Positions 34,482 through 43,829 of a DNA stretch of 64,000 nucleotides are shown here, in pieces. Position numbers and translations under genes: made by a program. The stretch is taken from the NCBI RefSeq assembly GCF_025234635.1, contig NZ_JANIEG010000008.1; one strand, given 5' to 3'. Position 1 is the first letter of the stretch; each line of letters opens with the position of its first letter. The notes beneath the pieces are model-generated. The model was given only the letters and a program-made list of their open reading frames with translations, had not been told where the DNA came from and ran no database searches. The stretch is from Exiguobacterium profundum (GTDB lineage: Bacteria; Bacillota; Bacilli; Exiguobacteriales; Exiguobacteriaceae).

Positions 34482-35858
34482 TCAATATTTTTTCTTTTTC
34501 TTTTTCTCGAATACGACGACCGACTCGACATGAGATGTCTGTGGGAACATATCATACGGCTGTACGTAATTCACTTTGTATCCCGCTTTCATCAACTGGT
34601 CGGCGTCACGTGCGAGCGTCTGCGGGTTACATGACACGTAAACGATCCGCTTCGTTTTAGAAGAGATGATGGAATTGATCAATTGATGGTCCATCCCTGT
34701 GCGTGGCGGGTCGACTACGATGACGTCTGGGATCCATCCATCTTTTACCCAACGTGGAATCCAATGCTCGGCACGCCCTTCGACGTATGTGACATGGTTA
34801 TAGCCATTTTCACGCATATGGTCATTGGCATCTTCGACCGCTTCCGGCACGACTTCCATTCCACGGATTTCTTTCGCATATGGGGCTAACCAAAGTCCGA
34901 TCGACCCTACTCCTGCATACGCATCGATCACACGTTCTTCACCCATCAATCCTGCGGCCTCGACCACTTCACGGTACATTTTTTCTGTCTGTGCCGGATT
35001 CAACTGGAAGAATGCGCGTGGTGATAAGTGATAATGAACGTCGTCTAATTGTTCATCCATTTTCTCCTGACCGGCGATGTGAACTGTCCGATAACCGAAA
35101 ATAACACCCGAACGGTTTGCATTGATATTGATATGGAACGACACAACATTCGGCAATTCCATGATGCGGTCGCTCAATTCATCTAAATCAGGGACATCTT
35201 CATGTCCGACGACCAAAACGACTTGAACATCGTTCGTGTTATAACCCGAGCGGACGACGATTGTACGCGCGTACCCCGTGTCGCGACGTGCATCGTAGAC
35301 GGGAATATCAAGTTCGTTTAAAATACGGACAATCGCATTGTTGATGTTCGTCGTATCCCGTTGTTGGACCATACAGTGCTCGATCGGCACGAGATGGTTC
35401 GAGTTCGGTTTGTAGAGACCTGATACGATCTCACCGCGACGCGTGCCGAGTGGGAATTGTGACTTGTTCCGGTAATACCATGGATCTTCCATTCCGATTG
35501 TTGGACGGATATCCGATTTGTCCACGTTTAGTTTCGTCTTTTGACGGAAGGCGTTTCTAACGATTTCTTCCTTATACTCCATCTGCAGACGTGAACTCAT
35601 ATGTTGGATTTGGCAGCCCCCACACTCATCGTAAATCGGACAAGGTGCTTTGACGCGGTCTTTCGAGTCGTTATCTCGTTTGACGACACGCGCTTCCGCA
35701 TAGTTTTTTTCCACACGCGTGATTTCGACTTTGGCTCGTTCTCCCGGCAATAAGTTCGGAATGAAGATGACCATGCGATTAAGTGTCGCAATGCCTTCTC
35801 CATTAATGCCAAGTCGTTCGACCGTGACATCTTTAAAATCTCCTGTGATTAATTTCAA
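34482..35858 (-). CDS. 23S rRNA (uracil-C5)-methyltransferase, RlmCD/RumA family
   Basis: This 458-residue enzyme uses S-adenosylmethionine to methylate uracil in 23S rRNA. It has an N-terminal TRAM domain (residues 1-60), an iron-sulfur cluster motif CPIYDECGGC with a further cysteine in EHCMVQQ, the SAM-binding region VIDAYAGVGSIGLWLA, and the catalytic cysteine in YVSCNPQTLARD. The C-terminus ends in a basic run KKKKKK. The start is TTG at 35858 after AAAGGATG, overlapping the SE1561 gene by 4 bp. Bacilli carry two paralogues of this family (YefA/RlmCD and YfjO). The small neighbour gene favours the YfjO type. Confidence 0.85.
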   Translation of the reverse strand: MKLITGDFKDVTVERLGINGEGIATLNRMVIFIPNLLPGERAKVEITRVEKNYAEARVVKRDNDSKDRVKAPCPIYDECGGCQIQHMSSRLQMEYKEEIVRNAFRQKTKLNVDKSDIRPTIGMEDPWYYRNKSQFPLGTRRGEIVSGLYKPNSNHLVPIEHCMVQQRDTTNINNAIVRILNELDIPVYDARRDTGYARTIVVRSGYNTNDVQVVLVVGHEDVPDLDELSDRIMELPNVVSFHININANRSGVIFGYRTVHIAGQEKMDEQLDDVHYHLSPRAFFQLNPAQTEKMYREVVEAAGLMGEERVIDAYAGVGSIGLWLAPYAKEIRGMEVVPEAVEDANDHMRENGYNHVTYVEGRAEHWIPRWVKDGWIPDVIVVDPPRTGMDHQLINSIISSKTKRIVYVSCNPQTLARDADQLMKAGYKVNYVQPYDMFPQTSHVESVVVFEKKKKKKY

Positions 35859-36064
35859 TCTGATTCATCCTTTCGAGACGATTGTTCTAGGTCTTTGGCG
35901 TAACGCACTACTTTAGCGCGCAACGAATCAATGTCGGCTAACAGGCGATGTAAATCTTCAGGTGTCGTATGCTCGTCTAGCGTATTGACCGATAGACAGA
36001 GTAATTCCGTTCTCGATTTTAGGACGTTCATCTTTCCGGCAGTATCTGTTCGTGATTTACCCAT
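35855..36064 (-). CDS. SE1561 family protein
   Basis: This 69-residue helical protein has the family core LLCLSVNTLDEHTTPEDLHRLLADIDSLRAKV. Function is unknown. The start ATG at 36064 follows AAAGGAG. It overlaps the rRNA methyltransferase gene by 4 bp, the same association as found with YfjO-type genes in Bacilli. Confidence 0.65.
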   Translation of the reverse strand: MGKSRTDTAGKMNVLKSRTELLCLSVNTLDEHTTPEDLHRLLADIDSLRAKVVRYAKDLEQSSRKDESD

Positions 36065-36149
36065 CTTGTAATCGCTCCTTTGGTTCGTGACAAAGAGTTG
36101 CTATTATAGCATACTATTTCGTGTAACTTGATGAAAAGGTGGAATCCAC

Positions 36150-37256
36150 ATGCAAAACATCTCCCCAACTTTCGACCCTTGGGAAGCCTATCTCGACCAA
36201 GTCGAACACGGTCGACTCGTCTTATCCAATGTCGAAGTCACTACAACGAAGCTGTGTAACATGCGCTGCGAACATTGTGCGGTCGGTTATATGCTAGACC
36301 AAACAGAAGAACCAGAAGTTCCGCTCGACCTGTTGATTCAACGACTGGATGAGATCGAACATTTGCGTGCCTTCTCCATCACAGGCGGTGAACCGATGCT
36401 GTCTATGAAATCGGTCCGCAACTATGTCGTTCCATTGTTACGTTATGCGAAAGAACGTGGGGCGCGCACGCAAATCAACTCGAACTTGACGCTACCGTTA
36501 TCTCGCTATCATCTTATTACCCCTTACTTGGACGTTTTGCACATTTCGCATAACTGGGGTACCGATGCCGATTTCCTTGAAGGCGGATTCGCGATGATGA
36601 ACCGGAAACCAAGTGAAGAGGCACGATTGAAAATGCTCCAGACGATGAAAGACAACGCACGTGCTCTCACATCTGAAGGAATCATTGTGTCCGCGGAGAC
36701 GATGATCAACAAACGAACGATTCCGCACTTGAAAGAGATCCATGAAGAAATCGTATCGCTCGGTTGCCAAAGGCATGAGGTGCACCCAATGTACCCCGCA
36801 GACTTCGCTAGCGCCCTCGAATCAGCATCGCTCGCTGATACGCGACAAGCCATCCATGACTTACTCGATGTCCGTGACGAGAACGTATGGATGTTGTTCG
36901 GGACGTTACCATTCTATGCATGTTCTGACCTACCTGAAGACCGTGCTCTGTTGAAGCGACTTCATGAAACAAAAAACGTGACCGTTCGAAACGACCCAGA
37001 TGGACGTTCTCGTCTCAACACGAATATCTTTGACGGACAGATCATCGTGACCGATTTCGGTGATGAACTCGGTTCACTCGGCACCGTCTATGACACACCA
37101 TTCCAAGAGGCGTATGATACGTGGACGAACAGCCAATTGAACGCTACACTCTCTTGTCACTGCCCTGCCGTGAAGTGTCTCGGGCCGAACGCACTCGTTA
37201 AACAAGCATATTATCCGACGGTCGATTTCCAATCTCGTAAAGCTACATCGTTTTAA
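36150..37256 (+). CDS. yfkAB: Radical SAM protein YfkAB
   Basis: This 368-residue enzyme has the radical SAM cluster motif CNMRCEHC (near residue 38), the SAM-binding glycines SITGGEPML, and a C-terminal CHCPAVKC that gives the CxCxxxxC motif of the YfkAB group. That motif presumably binds an auxiliary iron-sulfur cluster, but the reaction is unknown. The start ATG at 36150 follows AAAAGGTGG. The gene is divergent from the SE1561-methyltransferase pair. Confidence 0.87.
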   Translation: MQNISPTFDPWEAYLDQVEHGRLVLSNVEVTTTKLCNMRCEHCAVGYMLDQTEEPEVPLDLLIQRLDEIEHLRAFSITGGEPMLSMKSVRNYVVPLLRYAKERGARTQINSNLTLPLSRYHLITPYLDVLHISHNWGTDADFLEGGFAMMNRKPSEEARLKMLQTMKDNARALTSEGIIVSAETMINKRTIPHLKEIHEEIVSLGCQRHEVHPMYPADFASALESASLADTRQAIHDLLDVRDENVWMLFGTLPFYACSDLPEDRALLKRLHETKNVTVRNDPDGRSRLNTNIFDGQIIVTDFGDELGSLGTVYDTPFQEAYDTWTNSQLNATLSCHCPAVKCLGPNALVKQAYYPTVDFQSRKATSF

Positions 37257-37309
37257 ATATTTCAATTAGGGAAATGTTCTGTATATTAAATGAATCGAGG
37301 TGCGTGTAG

Positions 37310-37504
37310 ATGACTGCGATTTATATCCTCATGATTACCGTGATGGCCATCATTATTTTTGGCGGAGTACTGAGCATCTTATTGACAGCCGCATTCGTTT
37401 CAGACAAAGTAGAGCATGATGAAATGTTTAGTCAAGGCAGTTGGGATGATGAATTGCTGCATTTGAATCACTCTCCACAACCGATTGACGACACGAAAAG
37501 CTGA
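37310..37504 (+). CDS. Hypothetical small membrane protein
   Basis: This 64-residue protein has one long hydrophobic segment (about residues 3-30) followed by an acidic tail. The ATG at 37310 follows CGAGGTGCG. No family is recognised. It is followed by a terminator and then the MFS transporter, and lies 53 bp after yfkAB on the same strand. Confidence 0.5.
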   Translation: MTAIYILMITVMAIIIFGGVLSILLTAAFVSDKVEHDEMFSQGSWDDELLHLNHSPQPIDDTKS

Positions 37505-37522
37505 GACCCTTCTCGGCTTTTT
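37497..37522 (+). terminator. Terminator of the small membrane protein gene
   Basis: AAAGCTGAG and CTCGGCTTT arms (one G-U pair) followed by T residues, overlapping the stop codon. Confidence 0.7.
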
Positions 37523-37546
37523 ACTTTGACTTCATGAGGTGAACCT

Positions 37547-38689
37547 ATGCTCCGTTTTCGTTTTATGATTTTACTATTGATTGTCTTTATTTCCGGTTTG
37601 ATTCAAGGTGCGCTCATCCCACTCTTATCTACGTTGATTGAACGGGATGGGGCCCCGGCCTGGGTGAACGGACTGAACGCGACGATGCTTTACGTCGGTG
37701 TGATCGTCTCTGCGCCTCTCCTGGAGCGATTCGTCCGTAAATATGGATTCCGACCGACCATCGTCCTCGGTATCGTATTGACGGCTGTCGCGACCTTCGC
37801 TTTACCGATTTGGCCGTCCTTACTCGTTTGGGCGATGATGCGCTTCTTCATCGGATTCGGCGACTCGGCTCTACACTACGGGTCACAAGTATGGGTGACC
37901 TCAGCAAGTGAAAAGAGCAGTCTCGGTCGAGCGATGGCGTATTATGGAATGTCTTTCAGTCTCGGTTTTGCCATCGGTCCATTGATCGCACCACTCGTCG
38001 ACCTATGGTTTTGGTTACCGTTCCTCATTATCGTCTTCTTCTGTCTCGCTTCGTTGATGCTCGTCTTTAAAGTCGAGAACGAGTTTCCGGAGGTCGAAAA
38101 AGTGAAGACCGATTCGAAAGGACGAATTCGCCTGATTCTTGTCGGTGCGGGATACACGCTTCTCCCTGCCTTTACATATGGGTTTCTCGAAGCGAGCTTA
38201 AATGCCAACTTTCCCATTTTTACGTCTCGGAATGGGATGAGTTTGACGGAAACGAGCACACTCATCACGACGTTCATCGTCATGTCGATTGTCGTTCAGC
38301 TTCCTCTTGGTCGCCTCGCAGACTTGTACGGTAAGAAGCGGATCTTACAAATCGTGCTGACGTTTGGCACACTCGTATTCACTTTGGCGAATCTTGTTGT
38401 CGATTCCTATATCGGTCTACTCTTCCTATTCGCACTTGCCGGCGCCGGGCTAGGATCGACTTATTCACTTGGTTTGGCACATATGACAGAGGTGCTTCCC
38501 CGATCGTTACTGCCGACGGGAAACATGCTTTACAGTATTTCATTCAGCATCGGTTCGATATCAGGTCCAATGATCGGTGCCTTCTGGTTGTCTTTACCGA
38601 AAGAGATCTATTTCTTTATGTATGCCGTCATTCTCGGTATTCTGGCGCTACGACTCTTCACGTCGACCGCTAAACCAATCGACTTATAA
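37547..38689 (+). CDS. MFS transporter
   Basis: This is a 380-residue protein with about twelve membrane segments. It has a GADLYGKKR-type MFS loop, seen here as GRLADLYGKKR, near residue 255, and the weaker FVRKYGFRP in the first half. The substrate is unknown. The start ATG at 37547 follows GAGGTGAA. Confidence 0.75.
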   Translation: MLRFRFMILLLIVFISGLIQGALIPLLSTLIERDGAPAWVNGLNATMLYVGVIVSAPLLERFVRKYGFRPTIVLGIVLTAVATFALPIWPSLLVWAMMRFFIGFGDSALHYGSQVWVTSASEKSSLGRAMAYYGMSFSLGFAIGPLIAPLVDLWFWLPFLIIVFFCLASLMLVFKVENEFPEVEKVKTDSKGRIRLILVGAGYTLLPAFTYGFLEASLNANFPIFTSRNGMSLTETSTLITTFIVMSIVVQLPLGRLADLYGKKRILQIVLTFGTLVFTLANLVVDSYIGLLFLFALAGAGLGSTYSLGLAHMTEVLPRSLLPTGNMLYSISFSIGSISGPMIGAFWLSLPKEIYFFMYAVILGILALRLFTSTAKPIDL

Positions 38690-38730
38690 ACAGAGGCAGA
38701 TGGTTCCCATGAACCACCTGCCTCTGTTTT
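38688..38730. terminator. Bidirectional terminator
   Basis: AAACAGAGGCAG-x-TGGTTC pairs with GAACCA-x-CTGCCTCTGTTT around a CCAT loop, between the MFS gene and the convergent hypothetical gene. Confidence 0.9.
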
Positions 38731-39031
38731 ATTCCACTACTCGTTCCATTTCATCATCGTTTAACTGCAAAGCTCGGATGAACACTTCGTCTAGCGCGAA
38801 TGGTTCAGTGTCTAGCGAAGCGAGTACATCGGATTTTAGCGTCACTTCTACGACACGGTCATCGAACTGCCATCTCGTCTGAATATCATCACCTTGTCTT
38901 GTGGCGCGGGTCGCCACTGGACCGTGACGTTCTTTTAAACTTTGACTCACGCACTTCATCACGTACTTGACGTACTCATCTTTCGGCTGACGTGAGATGA
39001 GAATGTTTCGAACGATTCGATTTCTAGTCAT
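38729..39031 (-). CDS. Hypothetical protein
   Basis: This encodes 100 residues with no recognised family: a basic N-terminal half (MTRNRIVRNILISRQPKDEYVKYV) and an acidic C-terminal half. The ATG at 39031 follows AAAGGGAGGAGG, a strong ribosome site. A possible promoter, TTGACG-17-CAAAAT on the minus strand near 39118-39146, precedes it. It stands alone. Confidence 0.55.
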   Translation of the reverse strand: MTRNRIVRNILISRQPKDEYVKYVMKCVSQSLKERHGPVATRATRQGDDIQTRWQFDDRVVEVTLKSDVLASLDTEPFALDEVFIRALQLNDDEMERVVE

Positions 39032-39164
39032 TGTTTCTCCTCCTCCCTTTGAATGATTGCGCACGCAAGTCTTTACAAACGAAGACCGATTTTCGAAATT
39101 TAAAATTCAGAATTTTTAATATATTTTGTCATGGGATTTCAATTCCGTCAACTCTGTCTCTAAT

Positions 39165-40109
39165 TCAAATGACATCCGTTTGTTTTTTTGTACGGCGACC
39201 TTGAAAATGCGTAGATAAATAAATGCCGACAATAACGAATCCGAGTCCGACCACCGCATTCCACGGAATCGTTTCACCGAGTAAAATCCCTGACAACATG
39301 ACACCAAATAAGGGAACTAAAAAGATATAGAGTGAAATTCGACTGACCGGATTGTATTTCATTAATGTGTTCCACAATGTAAATCCGATCGCTGACAACA
39401 TCGCCAAGTAAAACAGGAACGCAATCGTCTGTGCGGTGTACGGCATGGAAACACCATTCGGGTCTAATAGATAGCCGATCAGCAGTAACCCAACTGAACC
39501 GATCACCATCGCCCAAGCCGTCATCGGGGCAACATCATACGTCTTCGAGTAGTCCTTCGCTATCAAGTTCCCGAATGCTCCGGATACCATCGCCAAGATG
39601 AGTAAAATCTCTCCTAAGCCAAAACCAACTTCAGATCCGGTCGCCGGCCAGTTTGCGATGACAATTCCGGAAAAACCAAACGTCAAAGCAAACCCCTTCA
39701 ATCGATTCAATTTATCGTCTTCATATCGGAAATGAGCGAGAGCCATTTGGAAAAACGAAGTAGAACCAGCAATGATCGATCCCTGGACCCCGGTCGAAAT
39801 GGAAAGTCCGATATAGAAGAACAAATATTGTAGAAACGTCAAAAATGAACCGAGATGCGCATACGCTTTAACCTTTTCACGTGTCAATCGGACAGACCGT
39901 TTCAATACGGTCTGACTGATGATGAGCAATAGAATCCCTGCGAGTAAAAAACGCTCGCCAGCGAACAATAGTTGTTGCCCATACTCGTTCGATTGAATAT
40001 CAAGCTTCTCATAACTCAATTTGATGAATGGGAACGCACTCCCCCATAACAACGTATTGAAAATCGCCAATAACGCCACCGTCCAAGGGCGTTCAAATAT
40101 ATTTTGCAT
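39165..40109 (-). CDS. EamA/DMT family transporter
   Basis: This 314-residue membrane protein has ten hydrophobic segments in two repeated EamA halves; the start of each half, ALLAIFNTLLWGSAFPFIKLS and LILAMVSGAFGNLIAKDY, is recognisable. The substrate is unknown. The start ATG at 40109 follows AAGGAG. It is divergent from the metal ATPase, and the 200-bp region between them carries PerR-like and Fur-like boxes that may act on either gene. Confidence 0.8.
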   Translation of the reverse strand: MQNIFERPWTVALLAIFNTLLWGSAFPFIKLSYEKLDIQSNEYGQQLLFAGERFLLAGILLLIISQTVLKRSVRLTREKVKAYAHLGSFLTFLQYLFFYIGLSISTGVQGSIIAGSTSFFQMALAHFRYEDDKLNRLKGFALTFGFSGIVIANWPATGSEVGFGLGEILLILAMVSGAFGNLIAKDYSKTYDVAPMTAWAMVIGSVGLLLIGYLLDPNGVSMPYTAQTIAFLFYLAMLSAIGFTLWNTLMKYNPVSRISLYIFLVPLFGVMLSGILLGETIPWNAVVGLGFVIVGIYLSTHFQGRRTKKQTDVI

Positions 40110-40174
40110 GACACAAAAACTCCTTAATCTTTTTATTTGTGAGTCACTGATAAGCGTGTTAAGATAAACCTAAA

Positions 40175-40189
40175 TAATAATAATTATAA
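40175..40189. promoter_or_regulatory. PerR box upstream of the metal ATPase
   Basis: TAATAATAATTATAA matches the PerR consensus TTATAATNATTATAA at 13 of 14 fixed positions. PerR control of the orthologous ferrous-iron exporter is established in B. subtilis. Here the box is 120 bp from the ATPase start codon and 65 bp from the EamA start. Confidence 0.6.
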
Positions 40190-40243
40190 ATAAAGGATTC
40201 GGATTAAACTTCTATAAATTCTTTATTTTAAGCCAATTGAAGA

Positions 40244-40258
40244 TGATAATCATCATCA
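40244..40258. promoter_or_regulatory. Fur box upstream of the metal ATPase
   Basis: TGATAATCATCATCA matches the Fur consensus TGATAATNATTATCA at 13 of 14 fixed positions, and a further ATTATCA half-site follows at 40262-40268. It overlaps a promoter-like TTGAAG-18-CATTAT (40237-40266), so binding would block or modulate the ATPase gene. Confidence 0.55.
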
Positions 40259-40310
40259 GTCATTATCATTTAATCGAGATTTATTCTCAATTAGAAAGAA
40301 GGGATTATCG

Positions 40311-42218
40311 ATGAATGTCCAATCGGTTACGCACGAAAAAAGCCACGTTTTCAAACGGGCTAGCTGGTACGAACATATTGAATTGATCATGGCGCTCATT
40401 AGCGGTGTATTGATTGTACTCGCTTATATCGCCGAAACACAAGGCGAAGCGCCTTGGATTCATGTCACACTTTACTTATCCGCCTTTTTTATCGGAGGAT
40501 ACGCAAAAGCGAAAGAAGGGATTTCGGATACGATTGAGACGAAATCGCTAAATGTAGAGCTTCTCATGATTATCGCCGCCATTGGTGCCGCTTCGATTGG
40601 GTACTGGATGGAAGGGGCAATCCTCATCTTCATCTTTGCTTTATCCGGGGCACTCGAGACGTATACGATGAACAAAAATGAACGTGCCCTCGAATCGTTA
40701 ATGGAATTACAGCCGGAACAGGCGACTCGTCTAACAGACACTGATGAACTCGAGGTTGTTCATATCGACGACCTTCGTGTCGGAGATCGGATTTATGTCC
40801 GTCCTGGTGAACGCATTCCGGTCGATGGAAAAATTGTAAAAGGGAATGCTTCCGTAGAAGAAGCCGCTATCACAGGCGAATCCGTCCCTGTTGATCGTCA
40901 AGTCGGTGATGACGTGTTCGGATCGAGCGTCAACTTGAACGGAGTATTGACGATCGAAGTGACAAAACTTGCGACGGAAACACTGTTCCAAAAGATCATT
41001 CAAATGGTCCAACAAGCACAAGAAGAGAAATCACCGTCTGCACAGTTCATCGATCGATATGAAGGACGTTATGTTCAAATCGTGCTCTTCTCTGTTGCGG
41101 CCATCATCATTCTCGGACCGTTCGTCACGTCGTGGTCTCTTGAAACGAGCATCTATCGCGGCATGATCCTTCTCGTTGTCGCCTCCCCTTGCGCACTCGT
41201 CGCCGCCATCACACCGGCCGCGCTGGCTGCCATCGCCTCTTCTGCAAAACACGGGATTCTCTTTAAAGGCGGTGCTCATATCGAGAACATGGGACGTCTA
41301 AAAGCAATCGCCTTTGACAAGACCGGGACACTCACAATTGGGAAACCGATTGTGCAAGAAGCGCTCATCTCACCTTCATTAGAAGAAGAGGACGTCAACC
41401 GAATTGTCAGTTTGATTGAAGAGCATTCGATGCATCCACTTGCTGAAGCGCTCGTTTCCTACACCGGAAAACATACCGGGGAAATGACACACTTCAAAGA
41501 CATCACAGGCTCCGGAATTGAAGCAACGATTGACGGGACGACGTATCGGGTAGGAAAACAGAAGTTCGCTGACCGAAGCGGTGATTTCTTTAAGAATGAT
41601 GTCGAACGATTGAAAGAGGCCGGTCATACACTCGTCTTCATCAGTGACGAGACACGTACAATCGGTGCTTACGCCTTACGTGACACGCTACGACCCGAGG
41701 CAAAGGTAGCAATCAAGCGACTGAACGACTTAGGGATTGCGACCATCATGATTACCGGAGACAACGAGGCAACCGCTCGCGCTATTGCGAACGAAGCTGG
41801 ATTGACACGCTATATCGCCGAATGCTTGCCTGAAGAGAAGGTTTCGCAAATCAAGGTGTTACGAGAGGAATATGGAACAATCGGGATGATCGGCGACGGA
41901 ATCAACGATGCGCCTGCCCTTGCGACAGCCGACGTCGGGATTGCCATGGGCGAAGGAACGGATGCCGCACTAGAAACGGCAGATGTCGTCTTAATGAAAA
42001 ACGACCTCGTCCGATTGAGTGACGCCATTCGTCAATCGCGCAAATTAAATCGAATCGTCTTACAGAACGTCGTTTTTGCACTCGGTGTGATTCTTGTCTT
42101 GATTGCAACGAACATCTTTGAGTTACTCATCATGCCGTTCGCGGTTGTAGGACATGAAGGCTCAACCATTTTGGTTATTTTGAACGGCCTCCGACTCCTC
42201 ACGTCATCGTGGGAGTGA
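40311..42218 (+). CDS. pfeT: P1B-4-type metal efflux ATPase, probably ferrous iron (PfeT/ZosA)
   Basis: This 635-residue P-type ATPase has no N-terminal metal-binding domain. The transmembrane metal site is SPC at residues 292-294, and the last membrane helix has HEGSTILVILN, the combination that defines the P1B-4 class. Catalytic landmarks are TGES, the phosphorylated aspartate at residue 336 (DKTGT), the HP dipeptide (SMHPLAEA) and GDGINDAPAL. The B. subtilis orthologue exports Fe(II) and was earlier named ZosA. The start ATG at 40311 follows GAAGGG. The upstream PerR and Fur boxes support an iron and peroxide role over cobalt. Confidence 0.88.
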   Translation: MNVQSVTHEKSHVFKRASWYEHIELIMALISGVLIVLAYIAETQGEAPWIHVTLYLSAFFIGGYAKAKEGISDTIETKSLNVELLMIIAAIGAASIGYWMEGAILIFIFALSGALETYTMNKNERALESLMELQPEQATRLTDTDELEVVHIDDLRVGDRIYVRPGERIPVDGKIVKGNASVEEAAITGESVPVDRQVGDDVFGSSVNLNGVLTIEVTKLATETLFQKIIQMVQQAQEEKSPSAQFIDRYEGRYVQIVLFSVAAIIILGPFVTSWSLETSIYRGMILLVVASPCALVAAITPAALAAIASSAKHGILFKGGAHIENMGRLKAIAFDKTGTLTIGKPIVQEALISPSLEEEDVNRIVSLIEEHSMHPLAEALVSYTGKHTGEMTHFKDITGSGIEATIDGTTYRVGKQKFADRSGDFFKNDVERLKEAGHTLVFISDETRTIGAYALRDTLRPEAKVAIKRLNDLGIATIMITGDNEATARAIANEAGLTRYIAECLPEEKVSQIKVLREEYGTIGMIGDGINDAPALATADVGIAMGEGTDAALETADVVLMKNDLVRLSDAIRQSRKLNRIVLQNVVFALGVILVLIATNIFELLIMPFAVVGHEGSTILVILNGLRLLTSSWE

Positions 42219-42333
42219 TCCATTCGACAAAATGGAATCGATGATTGAAACAATATGTCGATTTCGTTATAATTGAAACAATGTGTCTACAGACTGAAAC
42301 AGATCGAAAGATTGACTAAAGGTGGTACAAGAT

Positions 42334-43260
42334 ATGAATACGATTGCAGTCATCGGCAAGGTGTTTGTCGATATTAAAGGGACTTCCTTCGCACCGCTCC
42401 ACAAAGATGCGAAGAATGTCGGCGACATCACTTTTTCTAATGGCGGAACAGGTCGAAACGTTGCTCAAAACTTAGGTGTGCTCGGCAACGATGTCCGCTT
42501 CGTCTCGACCGTCACGAACGACCAAATCGGTGTCGGTGTCCTCGAAGAATTACGTTGCTTGAATGTAAACGTCGATGGGGTCGACATGCTTGACGATAAT
42601 GGTATGGGAATGTGGCTCGCTGTAATGGACAACAACGGCGATCTTCAAACATCTATTTCGAAACAACCAGACGAAGCCCGTATGGAAGAAGCGATTTTAC
42701 GTCAAATCGATACGGTCTTCGAAGAGAGCGACGCAGTCGCCATCGATTTAGACTTATCAGTCAACGTCTTGAACGAGACGATTGAACTATGCCGTGAAAT
42801 GGATTTACCGCTTTATGGTGTCTGTGGCCATCTATCCGTCATCGAACGAAACCGTCATTTGCTTCAAGGATTCACAGGATTCATCTGCAGTCGTGAGGAA
42901 GCGGAAATTTTGTCCGACATGTCAATCGTCACAGTGGACGATGCCCTTCGCGTCGCGGAAGTACTCGCCATGAAAGGTGCTCCCCTCACAATCGTCACGA
43001 TGAGTGAGCTTGGCGCTGTATATGTCGACCTTCGTACGAACGAACAAGGTCACGTCCCGACGACAAAAGTGAAAGTCGCCGACTCCACAGGAGCGGGTGA
43101 TTCATTCTTCTCCGCTGTCATCTCGGAGCTCATGAAACAACATTCGATTGAAGAGGCGCTTCGATTGGGCATGCGCGTCGCAGGAAAAGTCATCGCCTCT
43201 CACGAGAACGGATTGACGCAAGAAATGTACACATCATTAGAACAACCTACGCAAGAATGA
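42334..43260 (+). CDS. PfkB family carbohydrate kinase
   Basis: This 308-residue kinase has the ribokinase fold: an N-terminal glycine-rich GGTGRNVAQNLGVLG near residue 35 and the C-terminal ATP motif DSTGAGDSFFSA with the catalytic aspartate. The sugar or nucleoside substrate cannot be named. The ATG at 42334 follows AAAGGTGG. It follows the metal ATPase by 115 bp without clear linkage. Confidence 0.82.
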   Translation: MNTIAVIGKVFVDIKGTSFAPLHKDAKNVGDITFSNGGTGRNVAQNLGVLGNDVRFVSTVTNDQIGVGVLEELRCLNVNVDGVDMLDDNGMGMWLAVMDNNGDLQTSISKQPDEARMEEAILRQIDTVFEESDAVAIDLDLSVNVLNETIELCREMDLPLYGVCGHLSVIERNRHLLQGFTGFICSREEAEILSDMSIVTVDDALRVAEVLAMKGAPLTIVTMSELGAVYVDLRTNEQGHVPTTKVKVADSTGAGDSFFSAVISELMKQHSIEEALRLGMRVAGKVIASHENGLTQEMYTSLEQPTQE

Positions 43261-43265
43261 AAAGA

Positions 43266-43294
43266 ACGCATCGGCAAATCGTCGGTGCGTTTTG
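43266..43294 (+). terminator. Terminator of the PfkB kinase gene
   Basis: AACGCATCG and CGGTGCGTT arms (one G-U pair) followed by TTTT, shortly after the stop codon. Confidence 0.75.
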
Positions 43295-43327
43295 TGCAAA
43301 ATTACAGGAACGAAAGGAACGATCTCA

Positions 43328-43765
43328 GTGGTTCGAACGAAATTAAGAAGCGCGATTATTTTAATGAATGATCAAGATGAAGTGGCTTTGATCCGTCGCG
43401 AGAAAGAAAACGTCCTCTATTATGTTTTTCCAGGTGGCGGAGTCGAATATGGGCATACAACAGAAGAAACAGCCGTACGTGAAGCATTTGAAGAACTCGG
43501 TGTTCACGTAGAACTAGAAGGTGTCGCTGCCCATGTTGCGTTTAATAATGAGTTAAATCCTTATTATTGGGCGAAGATGACAGGTGGTGAATTCGGAACC
43601 GGGACAGGTGAAGAGTTCCAAGAAGAACAGACTAACGGATCGTATACACCGATGTGGATCAAACGGTCTGCACTCCCTCATCTCCCCGTTCGTCCACCTT
43701 CACTTGCTGAAAAACTCGCCTCACATGAGGAACGCTTTTATGATTTGACCTTATCGGAGGAGTAA
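43328..43765 (+). CDS. NUDIX hydrolase
   Basis: This encodes about 145 residues with a complete NUDIX box, GGGVEYGHTTEETAVREAFEELGV (near residues 38-61), the Mg-binding site for cleaving nucleoside-diphosphate-linked compounds. The start GTG at 43328 follows AAAGGA; a TTG farther upstream lies in the preceding terminator. The substrate is unknown. Confidence 0.8.
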   Translation: MVRTKLRSAIILMNDQDEVALIRREKENVLYYVFPGGGVEYGHTTEETAVREAFEELGVHVELEGVAAHVAFNNELNPYYWAKMTGGEFGTGTGEEFQEEQTNGSYTPMWIKRSALPHLPVRPPSLAEKLASHEERFYDLTLSEE

Positions 43766-43829
43766 TCAGGTGTACACCCTGCCGAAATCGGGAAACGTTT
43801 TTTAACGATTGAGTCAGGAGGGTTTTATA

